Shown here: positions 1 through 6,250 of the stretch, piece by piece
How the letters are laid out: each line of letters opens with the position of its first letter
How positions within the stretch are numbered: position 1 is the stretch's first letter
Source of the DNA: Anaerolineae bacterium
Lineage (GTDB): Bacteria > Chloroflexota > Anaerolineae > B4-G1 > SLSP01
DNA: 8,130 nucleotides
Reading direction: 5' to 3'
NCBI GenBank assembly: GCA_016927095.1
Contig: JAFGNI010000659.1
Location: 1 to 8,130, forward strand
The notes under the pieces: generated by a model
Told to the model about the DNA's origin: nothing
Seen by the model: only the letters and a program-made list of their open reading frames with translations
The model's database searches: none
Translations under genes and position numbers: made by a program

Positions 1-182
1 GAGCTTGCCCTTGTCGGCAGCGATCCACCAGAAGACTGAGGGTCGATGCCCCGTCCTCTGCCGGGCAACCTAGCCACATGGCCAGTTTTTTACGAAACAA
101 ACCCATTTGGCCCAAGACCGCCCGCGACGACACACCTCAACTATCAGGTTAACTGACTCCTAGGTACTCACGCTCTGCGGAC

Positions 183-211
183 TTGCCAAAGCGCGCGTGT
201 GCAGACACAAT
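183..211 (+). promoter_or_regulatory. sigma70-like promoter for leader ORF and crp1
   Basis: A -35 like hexamer TTGCCA (183-188; five of six consensus bases) and a -10 like hexamer CACAAT (206-211; four of six) are separated by exactly 17 bases. This predicts a transcript starting near 218, about 33 bases before a ribosome-binding site and ATG at 251. A short inverted repeat TGTG-CAGA-CACA (198-209) overlaps the -10 and could be an operator, for example for autoregulation, but its arms are only four bases. Spacing and position are convincing; activity is inferred. Confidence 0.5.
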
Positions 212-250
212 AGAGCCCACGCGCCACGCAAGCCGGAATCCGGAGACACG

Positions 251-361
251 ATGCCACCTTTGACCTACCCAAGCGATCGCCAGGCCCCGCCCGGTCAGCC
301 CGCGGCACCCATGCGCGTGTCCAAAGATGACGTTCGGATGAAAGCAGCGAAGCTTCGATGA
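251..361 (+). CDS. 36-aa leader ORF translationally coupled to crp1
   Basis: This short ORF (begins MPPLTYPSDRQ, ends RMKAAKLR) starts at ATG 251, preceded by GGAG at 242-245 with five-base spacing. That is a better ribosome-binding site than anything directly upstream of crp1. Its TGA stop (359-361) overlaps the crp1 start as ATGA (358-361), the same four-base overlap used further along between the 12-TM gene and the lipoprotein gene. It follows the predicted promoter directly. The peptide is Pro-rich then basic, with no signal peptide or domain I recognise. It may serve to load ribosomes for crp1 rather than act as a protein. Alternatively it is chance coding in a 5' leader; no codon-level test was possible. 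Confidence 0.42.
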   Translation: MPPLTYPSDRQAPPGQPAAPMRVSKDDVRMKAAKLR

Positions 362-1047
362 CCGCCCCCTACAACACCGCCCACCTGGCGCAGATGCTGG
401 GCACGGTCCCGCACTTCCGGACGCTCTCCGAGCGCGACCTCGAGACCATCGTGACGGCAGGCCATATCCATCGCTATGCCGAAGGCGCCATCCTCTTTCA
501 TGAGAGCGCGCCGTGTGCCGGGCTTTACGTGCTTATCCGAGGTGAGGTCCAGTTGCGCAAGCTCGGCCCCGATGGGCGCGAGCAGATCATGTCGGTGCTG
601 GAGCCCGTCATCATGTTCAACGAGGTACCTGTGTTGGACGATGGGCCGAACGTCGCCACCGCCGTCGCCAGCCGGGAGACCATCGTGTGGAAGGCGTCAT
701 GTTCTGCCTTTCAGGAGCTCCTACATCGTTATCCGGAGATCGGACTCGGACTCCTGCGCATCCTGGCGCGGCGTAACCGCTTCCTGATCTCGCAGTATGA
801 AGACCTCTCTTTCCGTACCGTCATCGCGCGAACGGCCAAACTGCTGCTGGTGCTGGGTGGCGGGAGCACGTCGCCCATCGACCGGAACACCAACCCCAAT
901 ACGGAACTCGCCGCGCGCATCGCTACGGTCCCTGAAGCCTTCAGCCGGGCGCTGCGCCTGCTGCGCCAGGACGGTTTGGTTGCGTGCACGCGGGAGACCA
1001 TAACCCTGTTGGACCCCCAAGGTCTCAAAGAGATCGCGGAACTCTGA
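358..1047 (+). CDS. Crp/Fnr-family transcription regulator (DNR/NnrR-like)
   Basis: A 229-aa one-component regulator of usual family length. Residues about 18-120 form the cyclic-nucleotide-binding-type beta barrel (GREQIMSVLEP around 73-83), about 125-158 the dimerisation helix, and about 182-208 the winged helix-turn-helix. The recognition helix reads TVPEAFSRALRLL, giving E193, S196 and R197. This is the E-x-x-S-R pattern that FNR uses to read TTGA half-sites. It matches the TTGAC-N4-GTCAA operator lying 24 bases beyond its stop codon. The FNR 4Fe-4S cysteine set is missing: the only cysteines are C53, C115 and C210. That favours a heme/NO-type (DNR, NnrR) or other ligand mechanism over an oxygen-labile cluster, but the ligand cannot be read from sequence. 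The start at 358 overlaps the leader ORF stop (ATGA). A second, divergent paralogue lies at 6432-7127. Confidence 0.93.
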   Translation: MTAPYNTAHLAQMLGTVPHFRTLSERDLETIVTAGHIHRYAEGAILFHESAPCAGLYVLIRGEVQLRKLGPDGREQIMSVLEPVIMFNEVPVLDDGPNVATAVASRETIVWKASCSAFQELLHRYPEIGLGLLRILARRNRFLISQYEDLSFRTVIARTAKLLLVLGGGSTSPIDRNTNPNTELAARIATVPEAFSRALRLLRQDGLVACTRETITLLDPQGLKEIAEL

Positions 1048-1070
1048 GTCCCCGGCCCCTTTCCGCCCGA

Positions 1071-1112
1071 TTGACAAAAGTCAATGACGCGGGCGCCCCA
1101 CTCTGTTAAGTT
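1071..1112 (+). promoter_or_regulatory. FNR-like operator and class II promoter of the 12-TM/lipoprotein/ctaB operon
   Basis: TTGACAAAAGTCAA at 1071-1084 has perfect five-base inverted arms around four bases, the architecture of FNR/DNR sites (consensus TTGAT-N4-ATCAA). Placing its centre (1077.5) at -41.5 puts the start of transcription at 1119 and the -10 at 1107-1112. The sequence there is TAAGTT, preceded by TGT, an extended -10 arrangement. The distance from operator to -10 is 22 bases, identical to the second copy at 7134-7175. Activation by crp1 or crp2 is an inference; crp1 has the better matching recognition helix. Confidence 0.75.
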
Positions 1113-1129
1113 GATAGTAGGCTGCGCTG

Positions 1130-1172
1130 CCAAGGCGTGCCCGCTCCAACCTGCTTCGGGGGCACATCTTGG
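1130..1172 (+). promoter_or_regulatory. 5' UTR stem-loop ahead of the 12-TM membrane protein
   Basis: In the roughly 100-base leader between the predicted start (1119) and the ATG at 1222, CCAAG (1130-1134) pairs with CTTGG (1168-1172), and GTGCCC (1137-1142) pairs with GGGCAC (1160-1165). A 2x2 internal loop (GC/AT) separates them, and a 17-base loop closes the hairpin. A second possible stem, GGTCC (1171-1175) with GGACC (1196-1200), shares two bases with the first, so the two could exclude each other. There is no U-run, so it is not a typical terminator. It does not match a riboswitch class I know. Possible roles are mRNA stability or control of translation. Confidence 0.4.
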
Positions 1173-1221
1173 TCCGTGTGCGTGACAATCAACCGGGACC
1201 GCCAACCACTCAGGGGGTGCT

Positions 1222-2694
1222 ATGCCATTTCTCACCAAACGACTCTCCTATCTCTTCACCGCAACCAAGGGGTTGGTCCTCGTCGCGATTGCCTTGGTCG
1301 CCCTCACCACCGTCTTGATGGGGACGCTCTCGGGCCCGATGCGCGAGTGGGGCATCACGGAGGTCGTCATCGACACCTTCGGCCTTCGCATGGTCGAGGC
1401 CGAGCGCGAAGGACGCATTGTTCTGCTCTACCACGCCATTGCCGTTGCCGTCGTCGCTATCGAGACCTACCTGATCACCGGTACACTCCCAATGAAACCG
1501 GAGGAACGGGTGCGCATCAATGGGACCATCACCGTCGGCTATCTGCTGACCCTCTTCTTCGGCTTGATCTTTGGCTATTTCGGTCACAACTGGATCGCTC
1601 ACGGGCTCTTTATCGCCGGCCTCACCCTGGCCTTCTTCGCCGGGAGCCAGCTGGCGGTGGCCCTATGGCCCTGGCGCAAGGCGGACCGTGTTAAAGGCGC
1701 TGAGTATGCGCGCTGGGGCCGAATTGACCTCGAACGCGCAGCCTTCTTCGTGATGACGATGAGCACCTTGGTCTCCGCCTCTCTGGGCGCCGTCACCGGC
1801 GCCTTCTACGGCAACGGGCAGGAGACCTTCCTAGCCGAGAACATCGTCCGCAATCCGTTCAAGACGCCGCTGGAGCTCGCCATCATCGGGCATCTGCATA
1901 TTATGCTCACGCTGATCGCCATCGCGTTGGCCCTTCTGGTGGGGCGCTGGCTCGACTTCAAAGGCCTCTGGCACAAACTAGCCATGCCCCTCTTCATTGT
2001 GGGTACCTTGGTCACCGCGGTGGGCGCGTGGTCGGTTGTGGTGACACCGCAGGCGCACGCCATCATCTACGTCGGCTCAACCATCGTGCTGCTGGGCGCG
2101 CTCTTCCTTGTGATCTTCGGCTTTGACAAGCTGATCCGAGACCGGCTAACCTCGCAAGGGATCACGAAGGCCACCCTGGGACAGAAGCTCGGCGCCCTCC
2201 TCCACGATCCCCTGAAGTTCGGCGCTCTCTGGCAGATGGTCTTCATGAACTTCGTCGTTTCCTTTCCAGGCATCTTCATGGCAGCTAAGCTCGAGGAGAC
2301 CTTTCGCGTTTGGCCGCTGCGACAAGAGCGGCTCATTCTCACCGGGCACTGGCACGTGCTCTCGGGACTCGTCGCCACGATCCTGCTGCTGCTCTACGCC
2401 GACCTGGCAGGTCTCAAGGGGCGAACGCGTCAGGTGTTTGGGTGGGTCATCATCGGTGCCTCGGACCTCGCCTTTGCCGCGACGACGGCCTACACCTCCC
2501 GCCGGCTCTTTGTGACAGCCTATGGAGAGGGTCCACTTGTGGCCACGCTGACGCTGCTGATGGACGCCGGATTGGGCCTGATCCTGATGGCATTGGGCGC
2601 GTTAATGGGCTGGCGGCTGATCGACCTATTCAAGAATAGGGGACGCTGGCACGAAGAAGCGGGTGCGGCACAGGCCCAGGAGGCAGTGCTATGA
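1222..2694 (+). CDS. 12-TM histidine-bearing membrane protein, divergent heme-copper oxidase/NO reductase-like
   Basis: A 490-aa integral membrane protein with about twelve hydrophobic helices (roughly 16-37, 66-86, 101-120, 123-149, 172-196, 217-241, 252-274, 279-302, 332-354, 374-395, 404-424, 438-467). Helix count and length match subunit I of heme-copper oxidases and NorB. Histidines fall where that superfamily places ligands: H71 in helix 2, H224/H226 (GHLHIML) in helix 6, and H376/H378 (TGHWHVLSG) in helix 10, the position of the classic H-x-H pair. H279 begins helix 8. The HPEVY-type helix-6 motif and the HH pair of helix 7 are not visible, so a normal CuB or FeB site is not evident. 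It may be a very divergent relative, a heme-only protein, or an unrelated 12-TM heme protein (NnrS is another NO-linked 12-TM heme/copper family, whose motifs I do not see here). It is first in an operon with a CtaB-like heme farnesyltransferase, which supports heme binding. The start ATG follows an AGGGGG-type ribosome-binding site. I cannot name the family. Confidence 0.6.
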   Translation: MPFLTKRLSYLFTATKGLVLVAIALVALTTVLMGTLSGPMREWGITEVVIDTFGLRMVEAEREGRIVLLYHAIAVAVVAIETYLITGTLPMKPEERVRINGTITVGYLLTLFFGLIFGYFGHNWIAHGLFIAGLTLAFFAGSQLAVALWPWRKADRVKGAEYARWGRIDLERAAFFVMTMSTLVSASLGAVTGAFYGNGQETFLAENIVRNPFKTPLELAIIGHLHIMLTLIAIALALLVGRWLDFKGLWHKLAMPLFIVGTLVTAVGAWSVVVTPQAHAIIYVGSTIVLLGALFLVIFGFDKLIRDRLTSQGITKATLGQKLGALLHDPLKFGALWQMVFMNFVVSFPGIFMAAKLEETFRVWPLRQERLILTGHWHVLSGLVATILLLLYADLAGLKGRTRQVFGWVIIGASDLAFAATTAYTSRRLFVTAYGEGPLVATLTLLMDAGLGLILMALGALMGWRLIDLFKNRGRWHEEAGAAQAQEAVL

Positions 2695-3599
2695 AGTCTC
2701 TGGCACTCATTCCCATCGCCCTACTCCTGATGCTCCTACCCGCCTGCGGCCCGGCGACGACCGGTGCCGCAGCTCTGCCCAGCATGACGCCGGAGATCAA
2801 CACACCAACTTGGCAGCGTATCCCGGCTGGGGAGTATGTCGCGGGCCAGTTCGATCACGAGGCAACCATCGCGTACGACTACGAGATCATGATCACGCCC
2901 GTCACCAACGCCGAATATGCCGGCTATCTCAACGCGGCGCTGGCAGCAGGAACGGTCACGGCGACCGAGGAGTCCGTCGTCGGCCCCTATCCCGGCGATC
3001 CCTTCCACGGACACGAACATGAAGAAGAGATCCGCGCCGGCGATTGGCTGCTGCTACCCATCGGGGACCCTGCCTCGCGTCTGATCTACGATGGCACAAC
3101 GTTCACCATAATGGAGGGTTACGCTCAGCACCCCATAACGATGGTCTCGTGGTTCGGCGCCTGGCGCTACTGCCGGGCGCAAGGCGGGCGGCTGCCCACA
3201 GACAGCGAGTGGGAAAAGGCCGCTCGGGGGACGGACAACCGCCCCTTCCCCTGGGGTGACGAGATCGAAGGCGCCCATGCGAACTACAGCAAGAGTGGCG
3301 ATCCCTTTGGGGCCACCAGCGGCACGACGCCGGTGGGCTTCTACAACGGGGCAACCTACGACGGCTATCACACCCGCGACGGCGCCAGCCCCTACGGCAT
3401 CTATGATATGGCGGGCAACGTCTGGGAGTGGACCGGCGATGTCCACGAGGGTACCCACAACCGTAGCCTGCGCGGCGGCAGCTACACCAACTACGGTTAC
3501 GACCTGCGCATCTGGTCACACAACAACGCGACACCCATACACGTCGCGCCCAACGTCGGCTTCCGTTGCGCCCGTGATAGCCAGGGGACCGCTCCGTGA
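2691..3599 (+). CDS. Lipoprotein with formylglycine-generating-enzyme (SUMF1/FGE-sulfatase) fold, NirV-like
   Basis: A 302-aa secreted protein. Residues 1-19 are a lipoprotein signal peptide with lipobox LPAC (C19), so the mature protein is anchored outside the cytoplasmic membrane. Residues about 40-296 are an FGE-sulfatase domain. Hallmarks are ITPVTNAEYAGYL (68-80), PITMVSWFGAWRYC (148-161), GGRLPTDSEWEKAARG (165-180), FPWGD (186-190), YDMAGNVWEWTGD (238-250), RGGSY (261-265) and NVGFRCAR (288-295). In true formylglycine-generating enzymes GGSY is followed by two copper-binding cysteines (MCHRSYC in human). Here it is GGSYTNYGYDL, with neither cysteine, so sulfatase activation is unlikely. 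Non-catalytic members of this fold occur beside denitrification genes as NirV. The start overlaps the upstream gene as ATGA (2691-2694), with AGGAGG at 2678-2683, indicating coupled translation. A structural, binding or maturation role for the neighbouring membrane protein is inferred. Confidence 0.88.
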   Translation: MKSLALIPIALLLMLLPACGPATTGAAALPSMTPEINTPTWQRIPAGEYVAGQFDHEATIAYDYEIMITPVTNAEYAGYLNAALAAGTVTATEESVVGPYPGDPFHGHEHEEEIRAGDWLLLPIGDPASRLIYDGTTFTIMEGYAQHPITMVSWFGAWRYCRAQGGRLPTDSEWEKAARGTDNRPFPWGDEIEGAHANYSKSGDPFGATSGTTPVGFYNGATYDGYHTRDGASPYGIYDMAGNVWEWTGDVHEGTHNRSLRGGSYTNYGYDLRIWSHNNATPIHVAPNVGFRCARDSQGTAP

Positions 3600-4534
3600 T
3601 CGAGAAAACACTCCCAACACCGCCCGCCGATGTCCGGGATGTCAGCGGCGTCAGCGCGCGTAGCGCACCGGTGCTGCGCACCATCTCTGAGCAACTTGCG
3701 GCCTATTGGCCCTTGGTCAAGGACCTGCAGACCGCCCTACTGATGATCACGGGCCTGGCGGGCTACCTGAGCGCGCGCCCCGGCGATGTGACGCTGCGGA
3801 GAATCCTGGGCCTGTTGGGCAGCCTCTTTCTGACCGTGGGGGGCAGCACCGTGCTCAATATGGTGATCGACCGCGACATCGATGCTAAGATGTCGCGAAC
3901 CCAAAAACGGCCGATCCCTTCGGGAACCGTCAGCGTGGCAGAAGGACTAGCGCTGGGCATAGGGATGGTCGTGGCAGGCGCCCTGTGGGCGCTGGCGCTT
4001 GCCCCGCTCTACGGCGTCGTGGTCCTGGCGGGCGTGGCCTTCGACGTCCTCGTCTACACCGGTTGGCTCAAGCGGCGCACGCCCTGGTCCATCATCTGGG
4101 GCGGGATCGCCGGTGGCATGCCGGTCCTGGCGGGGCGGGTCCTCGCGACCCAACGCATCGACGAGATCGGGCTCTGGCTGGCGCTGGCCGTCCTCTTTTG
4201 GATCCCCACGCACATCATGACCTTTAGCATCAAATACGCCGACGACTACGCCACGGCAGGTGTACCCGTCTTCCCCCATCGCTACGGGGTCCCAACCACC
4301 CGCGCCATCATCGGCTTTTCGACCGCCGGTGCGGTGGTTGCGATGCTCTGGGCGATGTACGGTCTGGATCTGAACGAGGTACTGATGTGGATAGCGCGGG
4401 GCCTGGGCGCCGTACTCTTCGGATTCACCTTGCTCGCGACTACAGCGCCCACGGAGCGGCGGAATTTCTGGCTCTATAAGCTGGCCTCGCTTTACATGCT
4501 AGGCTCGATGGTCGTCCTTATGGCGGCAGCCTAG
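3596..4534 (+). CDS. ctaB: Protoheme IX farnesyltransferase (heme O synthase)-like, UbiA superfamily
   Basis: A 312-aa polytopic prenyltransferase of normal family length. It would transfer a farnesyl group to protoheme IX to make heme O at the cytoplasmic membrane. The first Asp-rich motif is N88-x3-D92-x3-D96 in NMVIDRDIDAKMSRTQKRPI, with the M-x-RT-x-x-RP tail typical of CtaB/CyoE. YTGWLKRRTPWSIIWGGIAG (154-173) and GGMPVLAG (173-180) match the family core. The second acidic motif is KYADDYATAGVPVFP (213-227). The usual N-terminal KPR signature is replaced by LVKDLQT (40-46), so this is a divergent branch, and a different heme or quinone acceptor is possible. The GTG start overlaps the lipoprotein stop as GTGA (3596-3599), with AGGGGA at 3583-3588. 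Its coupling to the 12-TM gene suggests that protein carries a farnesylated heme. Confidence 0.87.
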   Translation: MIEKTLPTPPADVRDVSGVSARSAPVLRTISEQLAAYWPLVKDLQTALLMITGLAGYLSARPGDVTLRRILGLLGSLFLTVGGSTVLNMVIDRDIDAKMSRTQKRPIPSGTVSVAEGLALGIGMVVAGALWALALAPLYGVVVLAGVAFDVLVYTGWLKRRTPWSIIWGGIAGGMPVLAGRVLATQRIDEIGLWLALAVLFWIPTHIMTFSIKYADDYATAGVPVFPHRYGVPTTRAIIGFSTAGAVVAMLWAMYGLDLNEVLMWIARGLGAVLFGFTLLATTAPTERRNFWLYKLASLYMLGSMVVLMAAA

Positions 4535-4557
4535 TGCACAGTTAAGCTGATGTTTGG

Positions 4558-4633
4558 GGTTTGTAGTGACGACTTCAGTCGTTCCGGAGCCTTGTCGGCG
4601 CCTACAGAACCGCTGAAGCGGTTACTGCGAACC
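4558..4633. repeat. REP-like inverted pair of hairpins
   Basis: Two 26-base arms (4558-4583 and 4608-4633) are in inverted orientation around a 24-base spacer and agree at 19 of 26 positions. Each arm folds alone: ACGACT-TC-AGTCGT at 4569-4582, and ACCGCT-GA-AGCGGT at 4609-4622, part of the palindrome AACCGCT-GA-AGCGGTT (4608-4623). Four of the seven differences between arms are paired changes that preserve the stem. This is the pattern of dispersed REP/BIME elements. It lies 24 bases after the ctaB stop and could also act as a transcription barrier, though it has no U-run. The rest of 4535-4812 shows no convincing gene or strong promoter. Confidence 0.62.
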
Positions 4634-4812
4634 AACTTTGCTGACCACTAGGCTTGTTGCATGGGGGCATTGCCTCAGTCTGTGAGGATCCCCGGTTATC
4701 CAGGGGCCGTTGTTGCGTGAGACTCTTATTCTGTTATGGAGAACCCTTTGTTGTGTAGGGGCCTGATCAGTGTGAACGCGATTGTCCCATTCAGATACAA
4801 GGAGCAGAGACC

Positions 4813-5493
4813 ATGACCGGACAGCAATCCCCCTCCAAGTTAGGCCGTATCATCGCACTCGTTCTTATGGGCTTGACCGTCTTCTTCACCCTGATGGGCG
4901 GCATCGGCACCACCTGTGTCGCACTGGGCGCGGAGAAGTACGACAGCATGGCGGGGCTGGTGCCCTACAAGCCCCTTTACCAGCTCATCGTCGTCCTCAG
5001 CATCGCCGTGGGCATTTGGGGCATCCCTGTGATGATAGCCCTGGTTCGCGGCGGCAACCACGCCCATCGCAACGCCCTAATCGTGTTGGGTGTGGGCGCG
5101 GTCACCTCGGGGGTCCAGACCGCCGTCTCGCAGGCCGTGCGCGGTTCGTCCGCCCCGGCCAACGTGCGCTTCGCGGTCACGCTCGTCACCTTGATCGTCT
5201 TCCTCATCTTCCGACTGCCTGGGCTTTGGCGCAGGATGCGCTTCGACGAACCTCTCCGTGGTCAGTCCGCCAAGACCGCCGGCGGCGTCGCCCTAGCCGT
5301 CTGCGGCAGCGTCACGCTCTTCTCACCGGTCTGGGTGACGCAGACCCATCTCTCTGCATGGTTGTTGGGCCTCCGCATCCCCCTTATCGTCACCGGATTG
5401 GTGCTCCTAGCGGTAGGCACCGCCTTGCTGGCGGTGGAGATGCGGTACAATAGGTGTACAGAGATGCAAGAGAAGGAGATGCAGCCTGCCTGA
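4813..5493 (+). CDS. Six-TM membrane protein of unknown function
   Basis: A 226-aa protein I do not recognise. About six hydrophobic helices are visible (residues roughly 12-36, 55-78, 88-107, 119-137, 156-173, 184-208), with a polar C-terminal tail RYNRCTEMQEKEMQPA. Between helices 1 and 2 is a conserved-looking loop GTTCVALGAEKYDSMAGLVP (32-51). A charged loop with GGNHAHRN (80-87) follows helix 2. No catalytic motif is seen. The start is supported by AAGGAG at 4799-4804, eight bases before the ATG. It is the first gene of an operon: its stop at 5491-5493 overlaps a possible CTG start of the YgbA-type gene, whose ribosome-binding site (AAGGAG, 5473-5478) lies inside this reading frame. The YgbA partner suggests a role in nitrosative stress, which is guilt by association only. 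Confidence 0.82.
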   Translation: MTGQQSPSKLGRIIALVLMGLTVFFTLMGGIGTTCVALGAEKYDSMAGLVPYKPLYQLIVVLSIAVGIWGIPVMIALVRGGNHAHRNALIVLGVGAVTSGVQTAVSQAVRGSSAPANVRFAVTLVTLIVFLIFRLPGLWRRMRFDEPLRGQSAKTAGGVALAVCGSVTLFSPVWVTQTHLSAWLLGLRIPLIVTGLVLLAVGTALLAVEMRYNRCTEMQEKEMQPA

Positions 5494-5838
5494 CCTGAAC
5501 TCAAGTAACCGGCGGTTGAAGCGCGAGGCGAGGACCCTCGAGGCGATGGTGACCCTCTACTGTCGAGGCAACCATGCTCCGGAGCCCGACGCGCTCTGTG
5601 ACGACTGCCGCGCGCTGCTGAACTACGCCTACGAGCGGCTGGAAAAGTGTCCCTTTCAAGGTAAGAAGCCGACCTGCGCGACTGCCCTATTCATTGTTAC
5701 AGGCCCGAACAGCGAGAGAAGATCAGGACGGTTATGCGCTACGCAGGACCACGCATGCTCCTGCACCACCCTTGGTTGGCTGTCATGCACCTCCTGGACG
5801 GATTCCGGCGCGCCCCAAAGGATAAGAGGAAGACATAG
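5486..5838 (+). pseudogene. ygbA: YgbA-family (nitrous oxide-stimulated promoter) protein, one-base frameshift
   Basis: The N-terminal part, in the frame of 5486 or 5516, reads REARTLEAMVTLYCRGNH, then LCDDCRALLNYAYERLEKCP and GKKPTCA, the start of the YgbA/PF11756 family. From about 5680 the family continues in the -1 frame as DCPIHCYRPEQREKIRTVMR, RYAGPRMLLHHPWLAVMHLL and DGFRRAPKDKRKT, ending with TAG at 5836-5838. Joining the frames gives CADCPIHCY, exactly the expected cysteine spacing, with seven cysteines overall (a possible metal or cluster site). So one base is missing near 5675-5682. No slippery heptamer is visible, which argues for a real indel or a sequencing error rather than programmed frameshifting. 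The unshifted frame runs on into the next gene and gives a spurious 230-aa fusion. The start is uncertain: CTG 5486 follows AAGGAG by seven bases, while TTG 5516 has no good site. E. coli ygbA belongs to the NsrR/NO regulon. Confidence 0.82.
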
Positions 5839-5839
5839 C

Positions 5840-6208
5840 ATGAGCACAGAATCACTAGGACCGAAGCAAGCTGTCACGGTGCACGCTTACGGGAAGTTGG
5901 CCGAGGGCCTGTCTGACAGAGCCGGGAGCCTGGTGAAGGCGGTAGGACGTCGCCAGAAAGTTGTGCGCGTCCCGTTACGCCCCGGCTACCGTTTGACATC
6001 GCTTCTTCAGGAGCTGGATATCCAGCGCGCGGACCTCTATTCGGTCTTTCTCAACGGCCGGCTTCTCGCCACGCGCAACGCGATGGCGCCCTGGCTCCGT
6101 TACCAACAAGCCCAGGACGACGTCTGGAACTGGGACCATGATGTCGAGCTGAACCACGGCGACCGCGTCGGCCTCTTCGGCGAGGACATGGCCCTCCTCG
6201 TCGTCTAG
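5840..6208 (+). CDS. MoaD/ThiS-fold (beta-grasp) protein without C-terminal Gly-Gly
   Basis: A 122-aa protein starting one base after the YgbA stop, with AGAGGAAG at 5826-5833 as ribosome-binding site. The beta-grasp pattern is VTVHAYGKL (12-20), VVRVPLRPGYRLTSLLQEL (41-59), DLYSVFLNGRLL (65-76) and a late strand DVELNHGDRVGLFG (101-114). MoaD and ThiS end in Gly-Gly, which is adenylated and thiocarboxylated. This protein ends EDMALLVV, so it cannot be a standard sulfur carrier unless processed. It is longer than usual MoaD (about 80 aa), with an N-terminal extension and an insert around 80-100 containing several Trp residues. A scaffold or regulatory subunit role is possible. It lies in the same frame as the 5' part of the frameshifted ygbA, so automated calls may fuse the two. 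Confidence 0.75.
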   Translation: MSTESLGPKQAVTVHAYGKLAEGLSDRAGSLVKAVGRRQKVVRVPLRPGYRLTSLLQELDIQRADLYSVFLNGRLLATRNAMAPWLRYQQAQDDVWNWDHDVELNHGDRVGLFGEDMALLVV

Positions 6209-6250
6209 CGAGAGCAACCCCCTACCATCCCGTCGGCCTGTCGACGACCT

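Noticed and set aside
1..106. Possible partial minus-strand gene starting at 106 (MGLFRKKLAMWLGCPAEDG) and running off the left edge
   Set aside because: Only 35 codons, no ribosome-binding site, no recognisable family, and another minus frame over 1-36 looks equally protein-like (FWWIAADKGKL) but has no start.
144..156. Near-palindrome TCAGGTTAACTGA upstream of crp1
   Set aside because: Arms do not match TTGAC/GTCAA, symmetry is off by one base, and its centre (about -68) is not a standard activator position.
1137..1694. 185-aa ORF in another frame over the start of the 12-TM gene
   Set aside because: Low-complexity His/Arg-rich translation, overlapped by the hydrophobic, operon-linked frame; composition shadow.
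4713..4740. Possible promoter TTGCGT-N16-TATGGA upstream of the six-TM gene
   Set aside because: Only about half of the consensus bases match in each hexamer; not distinguishable from chance.
4772..4816. 14-codon ORF from GTG 4772 whose stop overlaps the ATG at 4813 as ATGA
   Set aside because: No ribosome-binding site, too short, and the downstream gene has a strong site of its own.
5516..6208. Single 230-aa YgbA-MoaD fusion protein
   Set aside because: The middle third in this frame does not match the family, while the -1 frame does and ends before a separate start with its own ribosome-binding site at 5840.
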